A stretch of DNA of 64,000 nucleotides from Marasmius tenuissimus (Eukaryota > Basidiomycota > Agaricomycetes > Agaricales > Marasmiaceae): contig JAQOTA010000060.1 in NCBI GenBank assembly GCA_029532415.1, forward strand, positions 1,054,001-1,118,000. The letters are read 5' to 3'. Position 1 is the first letter of the stretch. The number at the start of each line of letters is the position of its first letter. Of the stretch, positions 1 through 11,289 are shown in pieces. The notes beneath the pieces are model-generated. The model was not told where the DNA came from. It did no database searches and saw only the letters and a list, made by a program, of their open reading frames with translations. The position numbers and the translations under genes were made by a program.

Positions 1-170
1 ACGTATAAGTATAACGCATCTTTCCCGGTACCATCACTGTCATCGATATTCTTAGCTTTGCCACTCAGCTCGGTCCGTCAATAATCACAGACTCACATCA
101 TGGAATATATATGCGGAGACCCATTAGCGCTATATCGTTCTACTTTGGAATTCGATCAACCAACTACAAC

Positions 171-2082
171 ATGGTCAACAACGACGACTCGAGGAATCCA
201 GTCCACTTGGATGGGGCCAACCCTCCAGGCCTGACGCCTTGGAATTTTGCCTCAGAAACAGCATGCATTCCAGAAGGTGAGTTATCATAACCTTCTTCAC
301 TATTGAGCGAAACCGTATTTACAGTAGGCTAGAGGAATACGTTGAACTGGAGGTTATCGATCTGTCCGCATTTCGTCAATACGATTCTGAAGCTTCAGGA
401 ACTCCTCTATCCCTGGATGAGGCCAGAGCTCAAGAAAAGCTCATAGAACGGGCCCGAGATGCATTTCGATCCGTTGGGTTCGTTGCAATGCATGGACATG
501 GTCTAAACGCTCAAGACATCCAACACCAGTTCGATCTGGCGCGCCTCCTGAACGTTGACGTCTCAGAGGAGGAGAAACGAAGACTTCACGCACGCATTGC
601 AGAAGAAGGGAGCTGGGCGGGCTATAAGGTTTTCTTGTATACCCCACAACTCTCGGCAGACATCCTCCTGACTTGTCGTTTCGTCGTTTCGTCTTCAACA
701 GCCATGCGGGTATTACAATCGTCCGGATGGTTCTTACGACAACATCGAGGTGTGTATCCTCATTCTTCGAAAGTCAAATAACTTGGTTGACACGAATGAC
801 CCAAAGCACTACGATCTCTATCCATTTACTGCGCTGAAATCTCGCTTGCCTGAGGTAGCTCAGCCATTTCTGGATGATATCCGCCAGTTCATGGAGGTCA
901 GTTTGTGCTCGTATGTCAGCCAGCGTCGAGTCTATGATCCTAACACCACCTACGCAGCATAACCATTACAGTATTCTCCGGAGATTACTTGCAGTGATAT
1001 CTTTGGGGATGGGGCTCGACAGGGAAGCGTGAGTCTCGATCCTGTCAATTATCCTTCATGAGGCTGGAAGCTCTATCTTACTAGGCTATGGAATCTTCAT
1101 CAGCGGGGCGGACTCTGCAACGATGGCGCGCTTCAAGGCGGACCCGACGAAGAAATCAAATGGCAGCATAGCAAAGACCACTTGCGGTATGCCTTATATC
1201 GTCAGTACACCCCTTGATTCACGATATTCGACAATGATCAAGCTTGAATGCAGACCCCCGTTCCGACGAAGACCGCAGGCAGTTAGACGGCAAAAGGCCT
1301 GTGATTCCGGGCCATACTGATCTGTGAGTCTTATCGCTACCTTGCTGACTCAATGTAGTAACCCGTCCCATGCCAGTGGCTCGGTCACCTTCCTCTGTCA
1401 GTCATTGTCATCGTATTCGTCGTGCGTCACTGAAGTGCTGAGTATGTGAACCTAGATTCGCAACCTATTGCCGGATTACAGCTTCTAACGTCGAGCGGTG
1501 AATGGCGCTTCGTCAAACATTACCCCAACCACATCATTGTCGACCTGGGGGATTCGATGGAGTTCCTTACAGGCGGTATTTTGAAAGCTTCGCCTCACCG
1601 CGGTACGCTCTCCTCGTTCTCTCCCGTCTCTCGTATCGTTTTTGACTTTGCGTATCTTTATCCGTCCCTAGTTGTCGAGCCCCCGGAAGACCAGCGACAG
1701 TGAGTAATCTACAGGCAGAGTCATATCCTGCTTACGCACAATATCATTCTGCTTTCAGTCTCGATAGATTGGGGATCTTCTACTTCGTTCCTTTTCTACC
1801 GGACGTCAAGCTCACCCCGATCCACCATCCTTCTCTTCAGGAAATGGGAGCAAAGGATGTATTCGAGGAGTACTACCAACTTGGTGGGCAACCTCTCAGT
1901 TCGAATGGTAAGTCCCCTTTAGTTTGCCGTCAAAACTGTACTGAATGGCCCTTCGCCGCGTGTTATAAAAAGAGTGGCTTGTCCTAAAGTCGAAGCTTGT
2001 CGGTACACGGCGTGTCAAGAGAGAGAACAGGGAACCCGTTGACGTCTTGGAGGATATCCACTTCAGATACAACTCCTCTTGA
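171..2082 (+). CDS. 2-oxoglutarate/Fe(II)-dependent oxygenase (isopenicillin N synthase-like)
   Basis: Multi-exon gene for a probable soluble non-haem iron oxygenase, which would couple 2-oxoglutarate decarboxylation to oxidation of an unknown small molecule. The N-terminal DIOX_N-like part includes RARDAFRSVGFVAMHGHG, the usual 'arrive late at the active site' segment. The iron ligands are visible as HTD (near 1315) and a distal His in ILKASPHR (near 1600), on either side of a stretch reading PIAGLQLL and ending in GDSMEFLTGG. The last exon ends VLEDIHFRYNSS before TGA. At least six short introns are needed. The first exon is uncertain: the ATG at 171 (and an in-frame ATG at 111) does not join cleanly in phase to the exon beginning near 329, so the true start may differ. 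The family is clear; the substrate is not predictable. Confidence 0.8.
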
Positions 2083-2554
2083 ATCTTAATGAAACCTGCC
2101 TTCTGTCCTCCCCAGTCGTGTCAGGGAACGTACATTAATTGATCGAGTTCATTAAAGGCCATTCCAAGTACTTACCACCGTCTAACAAGAATACTGTTTG
2201 TACACAAAAATCAGAAACATTCAAAGCCTGCCTTGGAGTCTGAAGTTGAACGGGTATGTACTGAAGCTGAAGGCCCGATTTGATTCCGAGCTCGAGTCCG
2301 ATACGTACATACGTAACTTACAATAAATGTACATAGCCAACAAAGACAAGGTTGTTCAACTTCCACCACAAAGTCAAGATGCGTTCCGATCAAATATGAA
2401 TCGTTTACTTCGAATAGGGACGCCGGAGATGAAATCTGGAGAGGAGAATGACATATAACAAAGGAAGATTTTGAGGCGCGAGTCAAATACGTCGATCGTG
2501 ACTTCGTCTCTTGCCTTCAGGTTTCGACCAACAATTTGCTTTTCCTTCCCAAAC
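2083..2554. other. intergenic, oxygenase 3' end to homeodomain gene promoter
   Basis: AT-rich spacer between two genes on the same strand. I see no coding signal here. It should hold the oxygenase 3' UTR and the homeodomain promoter, but no clear TATA box. Confidence 0.5.
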
Positions 2555-3731
2555 ATGCCTTCCGACCAGCAGCAGCTTTCAAAACCAGAAGGTCACATCC
2601 CTGAGATCGGGGCCAATCCTCCAAATGTCTCCCAGCACGTTTCTTCCACTACCAATCCTCCCGCGACCACGAAAACAGCAAGACAACCACGCATAAAGAA
2701 AGAAGCAGCCAAGATACTTGCAGGTACGCTCAATCTTGTGCGATCTTGTAATGGCCAGCTCAACGTTAAAAGATGCATTTGACGGTGGAAAGACGCAGCC
2801 TACAACCCAAGAGAAGAAGGAATTGCTCGCAAGAATACATGTAACGCAATTAATGATATTAACGTTTTGCAGAGACTGACCAATGCGGCGTTCCATAGGC
2901 TATCCCTGGCAATGACCACTACACCCTAGTGAATGTAAACCGATGGTTTGCGAACAAGAGAGCCAAGTCCAAGGCGCACAATGATACCGTCGAAGATGTT
3001 GCGTTTGGTTCAGGCGGCACTCCAGTCCTACAACCGTGCAGTCAGTACTTTCGCTGCTCTGAACAGTCTCTAGCGCGGTCTCATCAGTCTTCACCACAGG
3101 TGCATTAACTTCGGAACATATCACAAAGTTGAATACTCTATTCCACCAGGGCACCATAAACCCATCTCAGGAGGTGATTGATGTATGGGCTATGCTTCTG
3201 CAGGTACCTTCTGCGGATGTGACGACATGGGTCAACGTCGAGAAGGAGAAATTAAAGAACCCGACCTCAGATTCAATGCCATCTAGAAGTGCTTCAAGCA
3301 CGGCCCATCCCAGTCCAGACTTCGACGCGTCTACGTCTCCGGAACCTATGAGCATCGACTTGCCGTCGATAAAAAAAGAGCGGGCACGGACGGAGGACAT
3401 CAAATCTCGAGTATCCCTCGCTTCCCTGCAAGCGCCACTCGCACCTTCACCGCCGCCTCCGACGACTGTGGACCCGATTCGAACAAAGCTTCTCCTTGCC
3501 ATCCATGGCGAGTTATCGAACTTGACACATCTTCCGTCCCCACAATGTCATTCACGGGAAGACTTTGAGGCGCTGTTTGGTTCTTACACCCAGCCGATGA
3601 AGAGTTTCTTGGAACAAGTGCAAAACGGTTCAATGGACAAGCTAGGATTCAGAGCAGGTATGTTCCTCTGCCCTCTGCCCTCCCCACGCAATGACAAACG
3701 CACTGTAGAATGGGCAACAGTGGATGGCTGA
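2555..3731 (+). CDS. Homeodomain transcription factor
   Basis: Starts with MPSDQQQ and a Pro/Thr-rich leader. A homeodomain follows at roughly residues 45-105, assembled over three exons: RQPRIKKEAAKILA, then DAFDGGKTQPTTQEKKELLARIH, then the recognition helix NRWFANKRAKSK. WFANKRAK carries the invariant W-F-x-N-x-R. A further intron uses donor GTCAGT near 3040 and acceptor CAG near 3100, giving QPCSALTSEHITKLN. The C-terminal half is low-complexity and Ser/Pro-rich, with basic IKKERARTED as a possible nuclear localisation signal, and a last intron (3656-3707) leads to EWATVDG. It is presumably a sequence-specific nuclear DNA-binding protein. No partner homeodomain gene or mitochondrial intermediate peptidase gene is adjacent, so I do not call it a mating-type gene. 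Confidence 0.8.
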
Positions 3732-3919
3732 AGAGCCTTTAAACTGTATCTTGTTGATCATTGACATCGAGCAATATTCCTTTTCCTCCTTTGCCACCTC
3801 CCCACCCATCCCAGATTTATATGTACATCGAACTGCAAGATTGCATGAATAATCAATAATACAGCCTCCTGTTATACTGCAAACCATACAGATACAACCC
3901 GATAACTTCGTCTCTTCCA

Positions 3920-5260
3920 TTAAACGTTCCCCGCTTTGAGCAGAGACTCCCACCGACTTGGATCGCCCTTCGAACGGATCACGTCGGCCCATGCTTGTAC
4001 ATCCGACATGAGGGTTTCCGGAACCTCGATAGAGGGGAAATGCCCTCCTTTCTCGTGTTCTTTCCAAAACACAATATTCGGCATGAAGACATCTGCCCAC
4101 CATTTCGGCACATACCCCACATCCTTCGGGAAGCAACTGACTCCCACCGCGACTGGCGCAGGTATCTTCGGAGCCATCACGGTTTCGGAAAGGGAAGGGA
4201 TATTCTCTCTGTAAATTCGGGCATGTGCGGCGCTCCCTGAGATGAGATAGAGCATTGTGAACGTGATGCAAGTTTTATTGTCCCAGACGTAACTGGGTTC
4301 GACGAGGGAGTCGAGTTTCTCGCGGATCCATGCGAGCATTCCTACTGGCGAGTCGAGGAGACCGTAGGAGATGGTCTGGGGTTTTGAACCTTGGATCCGT
4401 GAATATCCGGATTCCTTTTTCATCCACCATTGCATTCGTTTGAGACGTTCCTTTTGGTCTGGGGTAAACCAGCGGATTATTAGCCAAAGAAGGGTGAGAG
4501 GGTTCCAGAGTGGGGAGGGCGGGAGACAGACGATGAAGTTGAGATGAATTCCGATACATGCGTCGGGGAATTGGATAGCCATGGATCGTACAACGAAGGA
4601 GCCCCAGTCTCCACCTTGACCAAGGTAGTGATGGTACCCAAGCGCGAGCATGAGTTTGTGATAAACACGAGCGATATTGGGGACCGCAAAACCTGGTTTC
4701 TAGTCCGACATTTACGCGTCAAAAGGGCATCGAGTAAAAGTATGGCCACACCCACTTTTGGGGCAGATGAGAGCGCGAATCCGGGAAGACTGGGCGCCAC
4801 AATGTGAAATGCTTGAGCCTTTGGGTCAGCCGGGTCCGTCAGTTGAAGGAGGTGCTCGACCTAGATAAACAGGCTTAGGGAAATTAGGTTGTCTACACAT
4901 GAAGAATCGCACCTCCAGAAAGTTGCCAGGCCACCCGTGTGCGAATAGTAAAGGTATCGCGTCGGGTCTCTCGCTGCGTTTATGCACAAAATGCAAGTTG
5001 ATTCTCTCCTCTCCTTCCTCTACTTCGAGGGTAAACATAGAGAACTTGTCGTTGATCTCCTTTTCAACCGCTCTCCAGTCATAGTCCGTCTTCCAGTAAT
5101 CAACCAGGTCCTGCATGACCGTTGTCGGAGTACCATCCTTCCATTCCTCGCCTGGCTTGTGTTCAAGGTCGGGAACTAGATGAGCTGTTTTGACGCGGTT
5201 GTCGACCCAGTCTAAGAATTCGGGGGATACGTTGAGAGTGTAGGGTTTCGGAGTAGCCAT
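3920..5260 (-). CDS. Epoxide hydrolase (alpha/beta hydrolase with EHN domain)
   Basis: Microsomal-type epoxide hydrolase, which opens epoxides to diols. The start is MATPKPYTLNVSPEF (ATG at 5260). The N-terminal EHN domain is recognisable in DYWKTDYDWRAVEKEIN, followed by the oxyanion motif HGWPG (near 4935). The nucleophile Asp lies in GQGGDWGS (near 4615) and the catalytic His in KGGHFPS near the C-terminus (near 4035). Two introns in the N-terminal half interrupt FLEV and the lid segment around VAPSLPGF. The length, about 400 residues, fits the family. The substrate is unknown; fungal members act in detoxification or secondary metabolism. It is convergent with the homeodomain gene, with 3' ends about 190 bases apart. 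Confidence 0.88.
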
Positions 5261-5402
5261 GGTGTTATTGATGAGACCCAGGTCTGTCTTTGAATAGTAT
5301 AACAAGGGGGACACGTACTTATGGCGGCAAGAGCACACACGCCGACTTTTGATTGGGAGCGCGTTTAGGCACCGGCGAGAAAGGCAAACGTAGTCCTGCG
5401 TA

Positions 5403-5793
5403 TCTGAGTTTGAATTTGGCAGTGACTGCCTTATGATCGAGTTTCCCTCTTTCAGTGACATGGGAATCTCAGAATAGTCGTATAAGGAAGGTGATCGGCG
5501 AATTTGTTCCCATAGGTTCCCATCCGCGATTTTTTTTGCTCGACCGTGAGCTTACTGTACCGAGTGAAAGCACCCATTTTTGCTATCACTGCTGTGAGAT
5601 CTGTCAATCACATTGAGAGGCACCTATATGGTGCTCATTGTCGCCGACTTGTTAAAGAACGGACGAAATAGTGAGAGGAGCAGGACTTGCAGGGCCCGAT
5701 CACCTTCCTTATATGACTATTCTAAACTTTCCCATGTCAACGAAAGAAGCAATCTCGATCATAAGGCAGTCTCTGCCAAATTCAAACTCAGAA
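5403..5793. repeat. Imperfect inverted repeat, arms of about 97 bp
   Basis: The arm at 5403-5499 is the reverse complement of 5695-5793, with scattered mismatches (roughly 85% identical by eye). Shared stretches include GATCACCTTCCTTATA, GACTATTCT, TCGATCATAAGGCAGT and CTGCCAAATTCAAACTC. The spacer is about 195 bases. The outer span of about 390 bases resembles a small non-autonomous DNA element (MITE) or a foldback repeat. I could not define target-site duplications. It lies immediately upstream of the epoxide hydrolase and may overlap its promoter. Confidence 0.7.
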
Positions 5794-5972
5794 ACACAGG
5801 TCCTTCAATACATGCTTGCCATCGTCATTGGAGGACCAGTTACAGGTCTAAGGCAAATGTTCCACAGCCACACGCAATTGATAATGCACACTTTCAAGTT
5901 CCCACCGTATAGATATTTGCATACCTACTTATATCGAGCACGAGCACAGATCTTCAGCTTTGATATACTTGG

Positions 5973-6880
5973 TACGGTTGCCGAGCAGGCTCAGGCCGAC
6001 CTCAGGCTAGACGCTGTCCCAAGCTATAGTAATCTGCTGATAGTCAATCTTGGGAAGGTTAATTGATGAAACTTCTGATCAAGGGAGATGTTCTGGGGGG
6101 AAGGGATGGTGCCAGACAGACACCCCAAACCAGCGGGAAACTTCAATATCCCTCTGGCGAGGACAAGGCAAGTTTAGACATGTAAAATTAGCCCAAAATT
6201 CGTTGGAAAAACGTGGAGAAAACATACGAAAAATGACAAGTCCGAATCAGGAAGGTCTGGCATTTCATCGGAGTCAACGTGCTACAGGAAAGGTAAATTG
6301 ACAAGGTAAACATTTTTCGTCGGGAAGCTCTCCACGACCTTAGTGATCCTCTGGCAGTACGAGATCAAGAATCCTGCTAAGATAGGTTGAAGTCCGCTGG
6401 AAAATCAAGAAAAACAGTGAGTTTCTGCTGTGCGACGGGCGCGCTATGATGTGTTTCACGTTTCAGGCCGTCGGGATACACACTTATTTCGCCACATTCG
6501 GTTGTTGGGCAAAAGCCCAGAGGAATCCGGCAACCATCAGGAAGCAAAACCATCTATATTGGAAAATGTGAGCTTGAGTTAATTTGACTTAGTTCCACGT
6601 TGAGGCCGGACGTTGACTCCCATAGAAAGCGGATTATGGTAGCAAAACATTCCAGAGGTGGGCCAGAACATCTTGACACACCTCAAAATCAGTAAAAGTG
6701 GCTGAAGAGAGAATAACATGCCGCCAGAGACCCACCGTACAGCCTGGGGATCTCGCAATAAAAATGGTGTCGATTACGGCAGCATACTTCTGAACCCTAT
6801 ACTCGTGGCGAATCTCTATTTGGCTCCCTTGCCTAGCTCTTTGGTCGACCAGGTCGGCCTGAGCCTGCTCGGCAACCGTA
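5973..6880. repeat. Perfect 30-bp inverted repeat flanking about 0.85 kb
   Basis: Positions 5973-6002 and 6851-6880 are exact reverse complements over 30 bases, beginning TACGGTTGCCGAGCAGGCTC. Both copies can be read as the peptide VAEQAQADL in opposite orientations. The DNA between them (6003-6850) has no ORF I recognise. Together with the repeat just upstream, this suggests a patch of nested or rearranged mobile-element debris. Its nature is unknown. Confidence 0.65.
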
Positions 6881-6953
6881 ACTTGGTAATCGTCGGACTT
6901 GATTTGACTGCTCGTCACCCCAATACACCTTTCCAGTCAACATCCTTGCTGTA

Positions 6954-7895
6954 ATGCACTCCATCAAAGACGATCAGACAGTACGACACGGCAGTTTATA
7001 TCTCGATACAATCGTCTTTCGGGTGAGCACGTCCAATGAGTCGATATTGATTGTCGCGTTTGCTACTCTGCTACACAGGTCGAAAACACCATCTTCAAGG
7101 TCCCGTCGCGCTATTTCCACGACAAATCCGCGGCCTTTGGGGCAGCATCAAAGATATCTCACGGAAACCAGGATGGCGAGGGATTATCGGACGAAAACCC
7201 CATCATTCTCTCCCCATTGCCTCACAATGCAACTGTCGGGGATTTTGAGCAGCTGGTGAAGGTGATCATGGCTCTGTGCGTGTCGTACCTCCTTCTACTC
7301 GATGACTGTCCTGTCTTTGACACACGCGACCAGTACTTTCAACCTGCCTACCCCCACAGACTACACGCTGGTTCAATGGGTTTCCGTACTCAAACTAGCC
7401 TCAGTCTGGGACTTCACCGATCTCAAGAAGCTGGCGATGAAATCGATCACGGAGTACAAGAACTTGAAGGCCAACCTATCACGTTGGACTGAGATCCTGG
7501 ATTTCTGCTGGAACCGTGCCGGCTTCAGCGAGCTCAGAGAACTTGCGATCCATCGAGCGTCGGGCCTAGAGACTTGGGACCCAATGACTAAAATCTCGAT
7601 GGGACGCAAGTATCTTGTCAGAAAATGGGTTTCAGCAGGACTGTTGGCCTTGGTCACTGCGCCGGGACTGCCATCGACGAAGGATCTCCATAGTTTGGGC
7701 ATCGACATTGTTGTGATATTCCTTTGTCTGCGAGACGAAGTCGTAAGGAAATGTCCGAATTGCGGGCAAGCATTAGCATGCGACGGAATGTGCAGGTTCC
7801 AGGGGGCAAGGGGAAGAAGTCGATGCGAGTTGGCCGACATCGAAAAGTGCTTCAAAGAAGAGTTGTCGCGTATCGTCCCTGTAACGGGGAAATAA
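6954..7895 (+). CDS. BTB/POZ domain protein (copy A)
   Basis: Three-exon gene. Exon 1 (MHSIKDDQTVRHGSLYLDTIVFR) and exon 2 (VENTIFKVPSRYFHDKS) form the start of the BTB fold. Exon 2 continues through NPIILSPLPHNATVGDFEQLVKVIMAL, and exon 3 runs from NLPTPTDYTLVQWVSVLKLASVWDF to the stop. This arrangement is typical of the expanded BTB family in Agaricomycetes, usually taken to be protein-protein interaction modules and sometimes CUL3 adaptors. The C-terminus carries CPNCGQALACDGMC and then SRCEL, a possible small metal-binding Cys cluster. Paralogues B and C lie at 49.8-51.8 kb on the other strand, with a broken copy beside them. Cellular partners are unknown. Confidence 0.85.
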
Positions 7896-7986
7896 CAGGG
7901 CTGTGGAGGAGGTAGTGTGATCATACCGATTTATGGTTACAAAGCAGATAAAATACATAATCGGAAGATGGACCTCTTATCTTCCT

Positions 7987-9812
7987 TTATAAAGCCAGTG
8001 TCACCGGAGCGTTCGACGTGCGGACAACCAGCCTGGACTTATTAGCATTCTCTGGGCCCCAGTACACTTTCCCAGTTGTTGAGCCACCCCTGCGCAATTG
8101 CTCGAGTCCCCTCGACCTTCTCTTACCCCAAGGATCTTCTCGCGTTGGAGCGCTGACTGTAGGTGCGTTGGAGTTGGATGTTGACAGGGCGAAAGTCCCC
8201 TCGTATGCTGAAGGAAGCCCGACATTCACCAGTCCGTTGGAGGTTGTCGCATCCATGTTCAGCGCTGAGCCTAGAGGCATGTCCTGCACGTTCAGACGTA
8301 GTCCGCCATTCGAGGTTACAGCGTTGAAGGTGAATTTGCCGGGAGTGTGCTTGTCGTAAGCGTGAAAGTTTACGTTTGCATCGATGGGGCTAAGGATGCC
8401 AATGTTAAGGAACGATAACGCGGGCGGGTCTCTGAGCTTCGCTTACCTGTTGGATGTCTTCGCATATAAATTACCGGCGTCGGATTTTGTGGCATTCATG
8501 TCGACCTCGACCTTGATTGGAGAGTTGTCCGTTACAAGAGACAAAGAGCCCGAAGAGGAGTAGTGTCCAGTGATGACTCCATTCGTGGTTTGAATCTGGA
8601 GCACGGGAGCCGTTACGGTCTAAAAACACTAAATAAGGATTGAACTCTGATGGAATTCTGGAAACGATACCAGTAGGCTCACGCCACTGTTTGTGGTAGT
8701 GATCTGGGCATCTTGTGCGGCAAGCGACTGTGGAGGCAAGGCCATAATGAATGAGCCGGTACCAGAGAGGAGACCTCATACCTGTCCTGCTATTGGCTGG
8801 TTGCTGCTTTTAAGTATGAGGTTCTGGAAATTGACTTTATCTTGCAGGTCGCCGATGTGATGACTGTAATTTGGCAAGTCGGTTTCAAGCCGCTTAATCG
8901 TCAAGGCTTTCGTTGAGGATGCGGGGAGGGAGAGATGAAGATCCACATAGATACTGTCTTCTTGTCTTCGATGGGGCCACCATTTCGGGGTCTAGAAGGT
9001 GATCGAGTAAGTTACAAGTTTGTTTGTTTATTGCCAGTTCGAAGAGGCGCACCAATATTGCCAGGCCAACCTCGCCATTTCGTCGTCGTATCCTACACAG
9101 CTTTGCGTTGTTCAAAGTATCTTCATGGTAGTACCTGATAGAGACCTCGAGCTTTACATCGCTCGAGTCGGATCCGCTGGTATCAGAGTTGATTCGAATT
9201 TGGCCCTCCGAAATACTGCCTCTTGCAACGACGAGCAGCGCCTCTGAGGTAACTGGGAAGTCGAACGTGGCAGTGGCGATGCTTGCAGATAAATATTCTG
9301 CTTGGGAACCTGACTTGTGTGCTGTGGTGCAGCTATCAACGGTGATACCAGCTGGAAGTTGACCTCGGATGTTTTCAAACTGCGAGGATGTCTGCATGAG
9401 TGGCCTAAACAACGAGAGTCGTGACTGATTGGAACATTAAATGACGCACCCAGTCACGCTTCAAAACAGAACGATCACTGAAGACACTCCCAAAGAACAT
9501 CGCAACCAGGATGTAGATGAGTATAGCAGAGCAAAGCGCCCCGCAGAACCGCTTTTTTGCTCTTTGGCGCTGTTGTTCATCGAGTTGTGGGTAATGTGGT
9601 GATGGTGGAACAATAACATGGTGATAAGAAGATCCTGCTGGTATCTGGTCGGAATGGCTAGCCCTTATTTGAAGATGTGGTCGTGAAGGCTGTCCTTGAA
9701 CTTGATTGACCACCGCTCCATAGGACGGTGGTGGAGGTTGCTGCCGACCGTTAGGGCCGTCTGTCATCTGGCTCTTTAGAGGTGATACTGGGGCATCGTC
9801 TGGAACAATCAT
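7987..9812 (-). CDS. Single-pass membrane protein, basidiomycete family (possibly DUF7330)
   Basis: Start is MIVPDDAPVSPLKSQ (ATG at 9812). A Pro-rich cytosolic head (QPPPPSYGAVV; HVIVPPSPHYPQL) is followed by basic RQRAKKRF and one hydrophobic segment, GALCSAILIYILVAMFFG, at about residues 90-110. The rest, spread over several exons, is a presumed extracytoplasmic beta-rich region (ITVDSCTTAHKSGSQAEYLS; NGLVNVGLPSAYEGTFALS), ending RLVVRTSNAPVTLAL. Intron boundaries between 8300 and 8900 are approximate. The gene at 54.2-56.1 kb has the same plan and similar closing phrases (YQGSFALTS, then a Gly/Arg-rich stretch), so the two are paralogues. The DUF7330 assignment is from memory and should be tested. 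Function unknown. Confidence 0.65.
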
Positions 9813-10144
9813 GACTCCAGTTCAAGTTGCATTATGATGGCTTAACTATAAATATGGACAGAGTGTGAAAAAACAAACGAGCAATGTGACTGCGCCCGAA
9901 CCCGCGTACCCGCTATCTACTCACTAGCCTGAGCGCCTATCAAGTATCCGCAGCCCTTTTCCTCCTTCCACATGTAGCAAGACTTTCGGTGACCCGGGAG
10001 CTGAAATTCATTATAGGACTACAGTAAAGTACGTTTACACAACTATTGAACTTGGAAAAGCAGTAACAAAACGAAAACAGGACGCTCATATCGAGCTGGT
10101 CTCGAGAATAGGACTTGGAGCCTCGATCCATACATATCGCAACG

Positions 10145-11103
10145 TTACTGAATCCAGTCGTCACAGTACCCAAATTCTTTATCGTCAATCGTGTAGCGCT
10201 GCGGAGAGGGGGAACGGGAATGCATCTCCTCGTCAGGTGCCCATGGAAGACTGCATTGAGCGCCGTGGAACGATGTGCCAAATTTCCCCCTCATCTGAAT
10301 CAAGCTGCGGGGCTGCGAGTCCCACTGGCCGCAGCACCTTGGGTCAAGGGGCTCGTCTGGACCAGATTGGGTCGCCTTTGCTGCTTCGAGCAACAAATCA
10401 CTGTATCGAGCGGCACCGAAGATATGCTGCAAGGGCCCTTTTTGCCGCTCAATCCATTGATCGTTTGGGAGAACGTGCTGATAGTCATCCGAGGCAACGT
10501 TCTCGTTGTTTGCATCAACAATGGCCAGCAGCCCGGGGACAAGGACCTGAATGAAGTAGAACAGATCGGATAACGCGGACGGGCAGTCCTTAAACGCGAA
10601 GATACTGCGACCGTTCGTTTGATCCTGGCGGTAAGGATTGAAGATGTTGGTGTCATAGAACATCTTCTTCCACTCGTCCGCTTCCCAAGTATCGAGCATA
10701 TCTGCGATGAAGACGGGAAGCTGGAGTCGGGAGACGTCATGTAGAGCTTGAAATCCAAGACCATAGTCATAGTCCGAAGGGTTTTCCTTCTCCAGAACGA
10801 AAAGCATCTAGAAATAGTAGACCATCAGAGGATGCTGGCGGGTCCAAGAAACACAGTACACGGAACACCTACATTCTCGTTATGGGCCACTGGAACCCAA
10901 CCGTGACGCGCGACGAGCTCGTCTCGTTGTTGCAGGAGGAACCCTCCTGACCTTGAGTAGATCATTTGGAGGTCCGCTTCGCTCGGCCTTGCGAGTCCAA
11001 CGCGCTTCGCGTATGAGTTGAGTTTGTTTGGGCTGGAGTCGAACTCGACGTTGAGGTAGCTATCCATGGAGGGGATTGTTTGTGAGTGAAAAGAACTGTT
11101 CAT
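10145..11103 (-). CDS. Conserved-looking hypothetical protein
   Basis: Two-exon gene. Exon 1 starts MNSSFHSQTIPSMDSYLNVEF (ATG at 11103) and ends WVPVAHNENV. An intron with clear GTAGGT..TAG borders (about 10870-10808) leads to exon 2, MLFVLEKENPSDYDYG. Exon 2 runs uninterrupted for about 220 codons to the stop after EFGYCDDWIQ. Trp and acidic residues are frequent (WEADEWKKMFYD), there is a hydrophobic stretch FYFIQVLVPGLLAIV, and no signal peptide or known domain. The long open exon and good codon use argue it is real. I do not recognise the family. Confidence 0.6.
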
Positions 11104-11289
11104 TCGACCTTATATTGACGCGGACCACCTGTCAGCTCGTCATCGCAGTCGGTCGGTGGAGAGACTCGAATGTTCCACCGTGAATCTGTGGAGCTACAAG
11201 GTTCATGCAACTCGTGTTACACGGAACACGAAGGCGCTAATTTGTGATATAGAGAAGAGGAAAAGGTACGATCGAATGGAATACGTCAA

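Larger units (their letters stand above)
5261..6953. other. Non-genic stretch upstream of epoxide hydrolase and BTB gene A
   Basis: Apart from the two inverted repeats reported separately, I find no supported gene in this 1.7-kb stretch. A short plus-strand phrase near 5895 (HTFKFPPYRYLHTY) faintly recalls the BTB phrase NTIFKVPSRYFHD, but the match is too weak to call a gene fragment. Confidence 0.5.

Noticed and set aside
2555..3731. Homeodomain gene as a mating-type A locus gene
   Set aside because: No divergent HD partner and no mitochondrial intermediate peptidase gene nearby; only the homeodomain itself is seen.
5671..6066. 131-codon plus-strand frame as a gene
   Set aside because: It crosses one arm of the inverted repeat and one copy of the 30-bp repeat, and shows only a faint BTB-like phrase.
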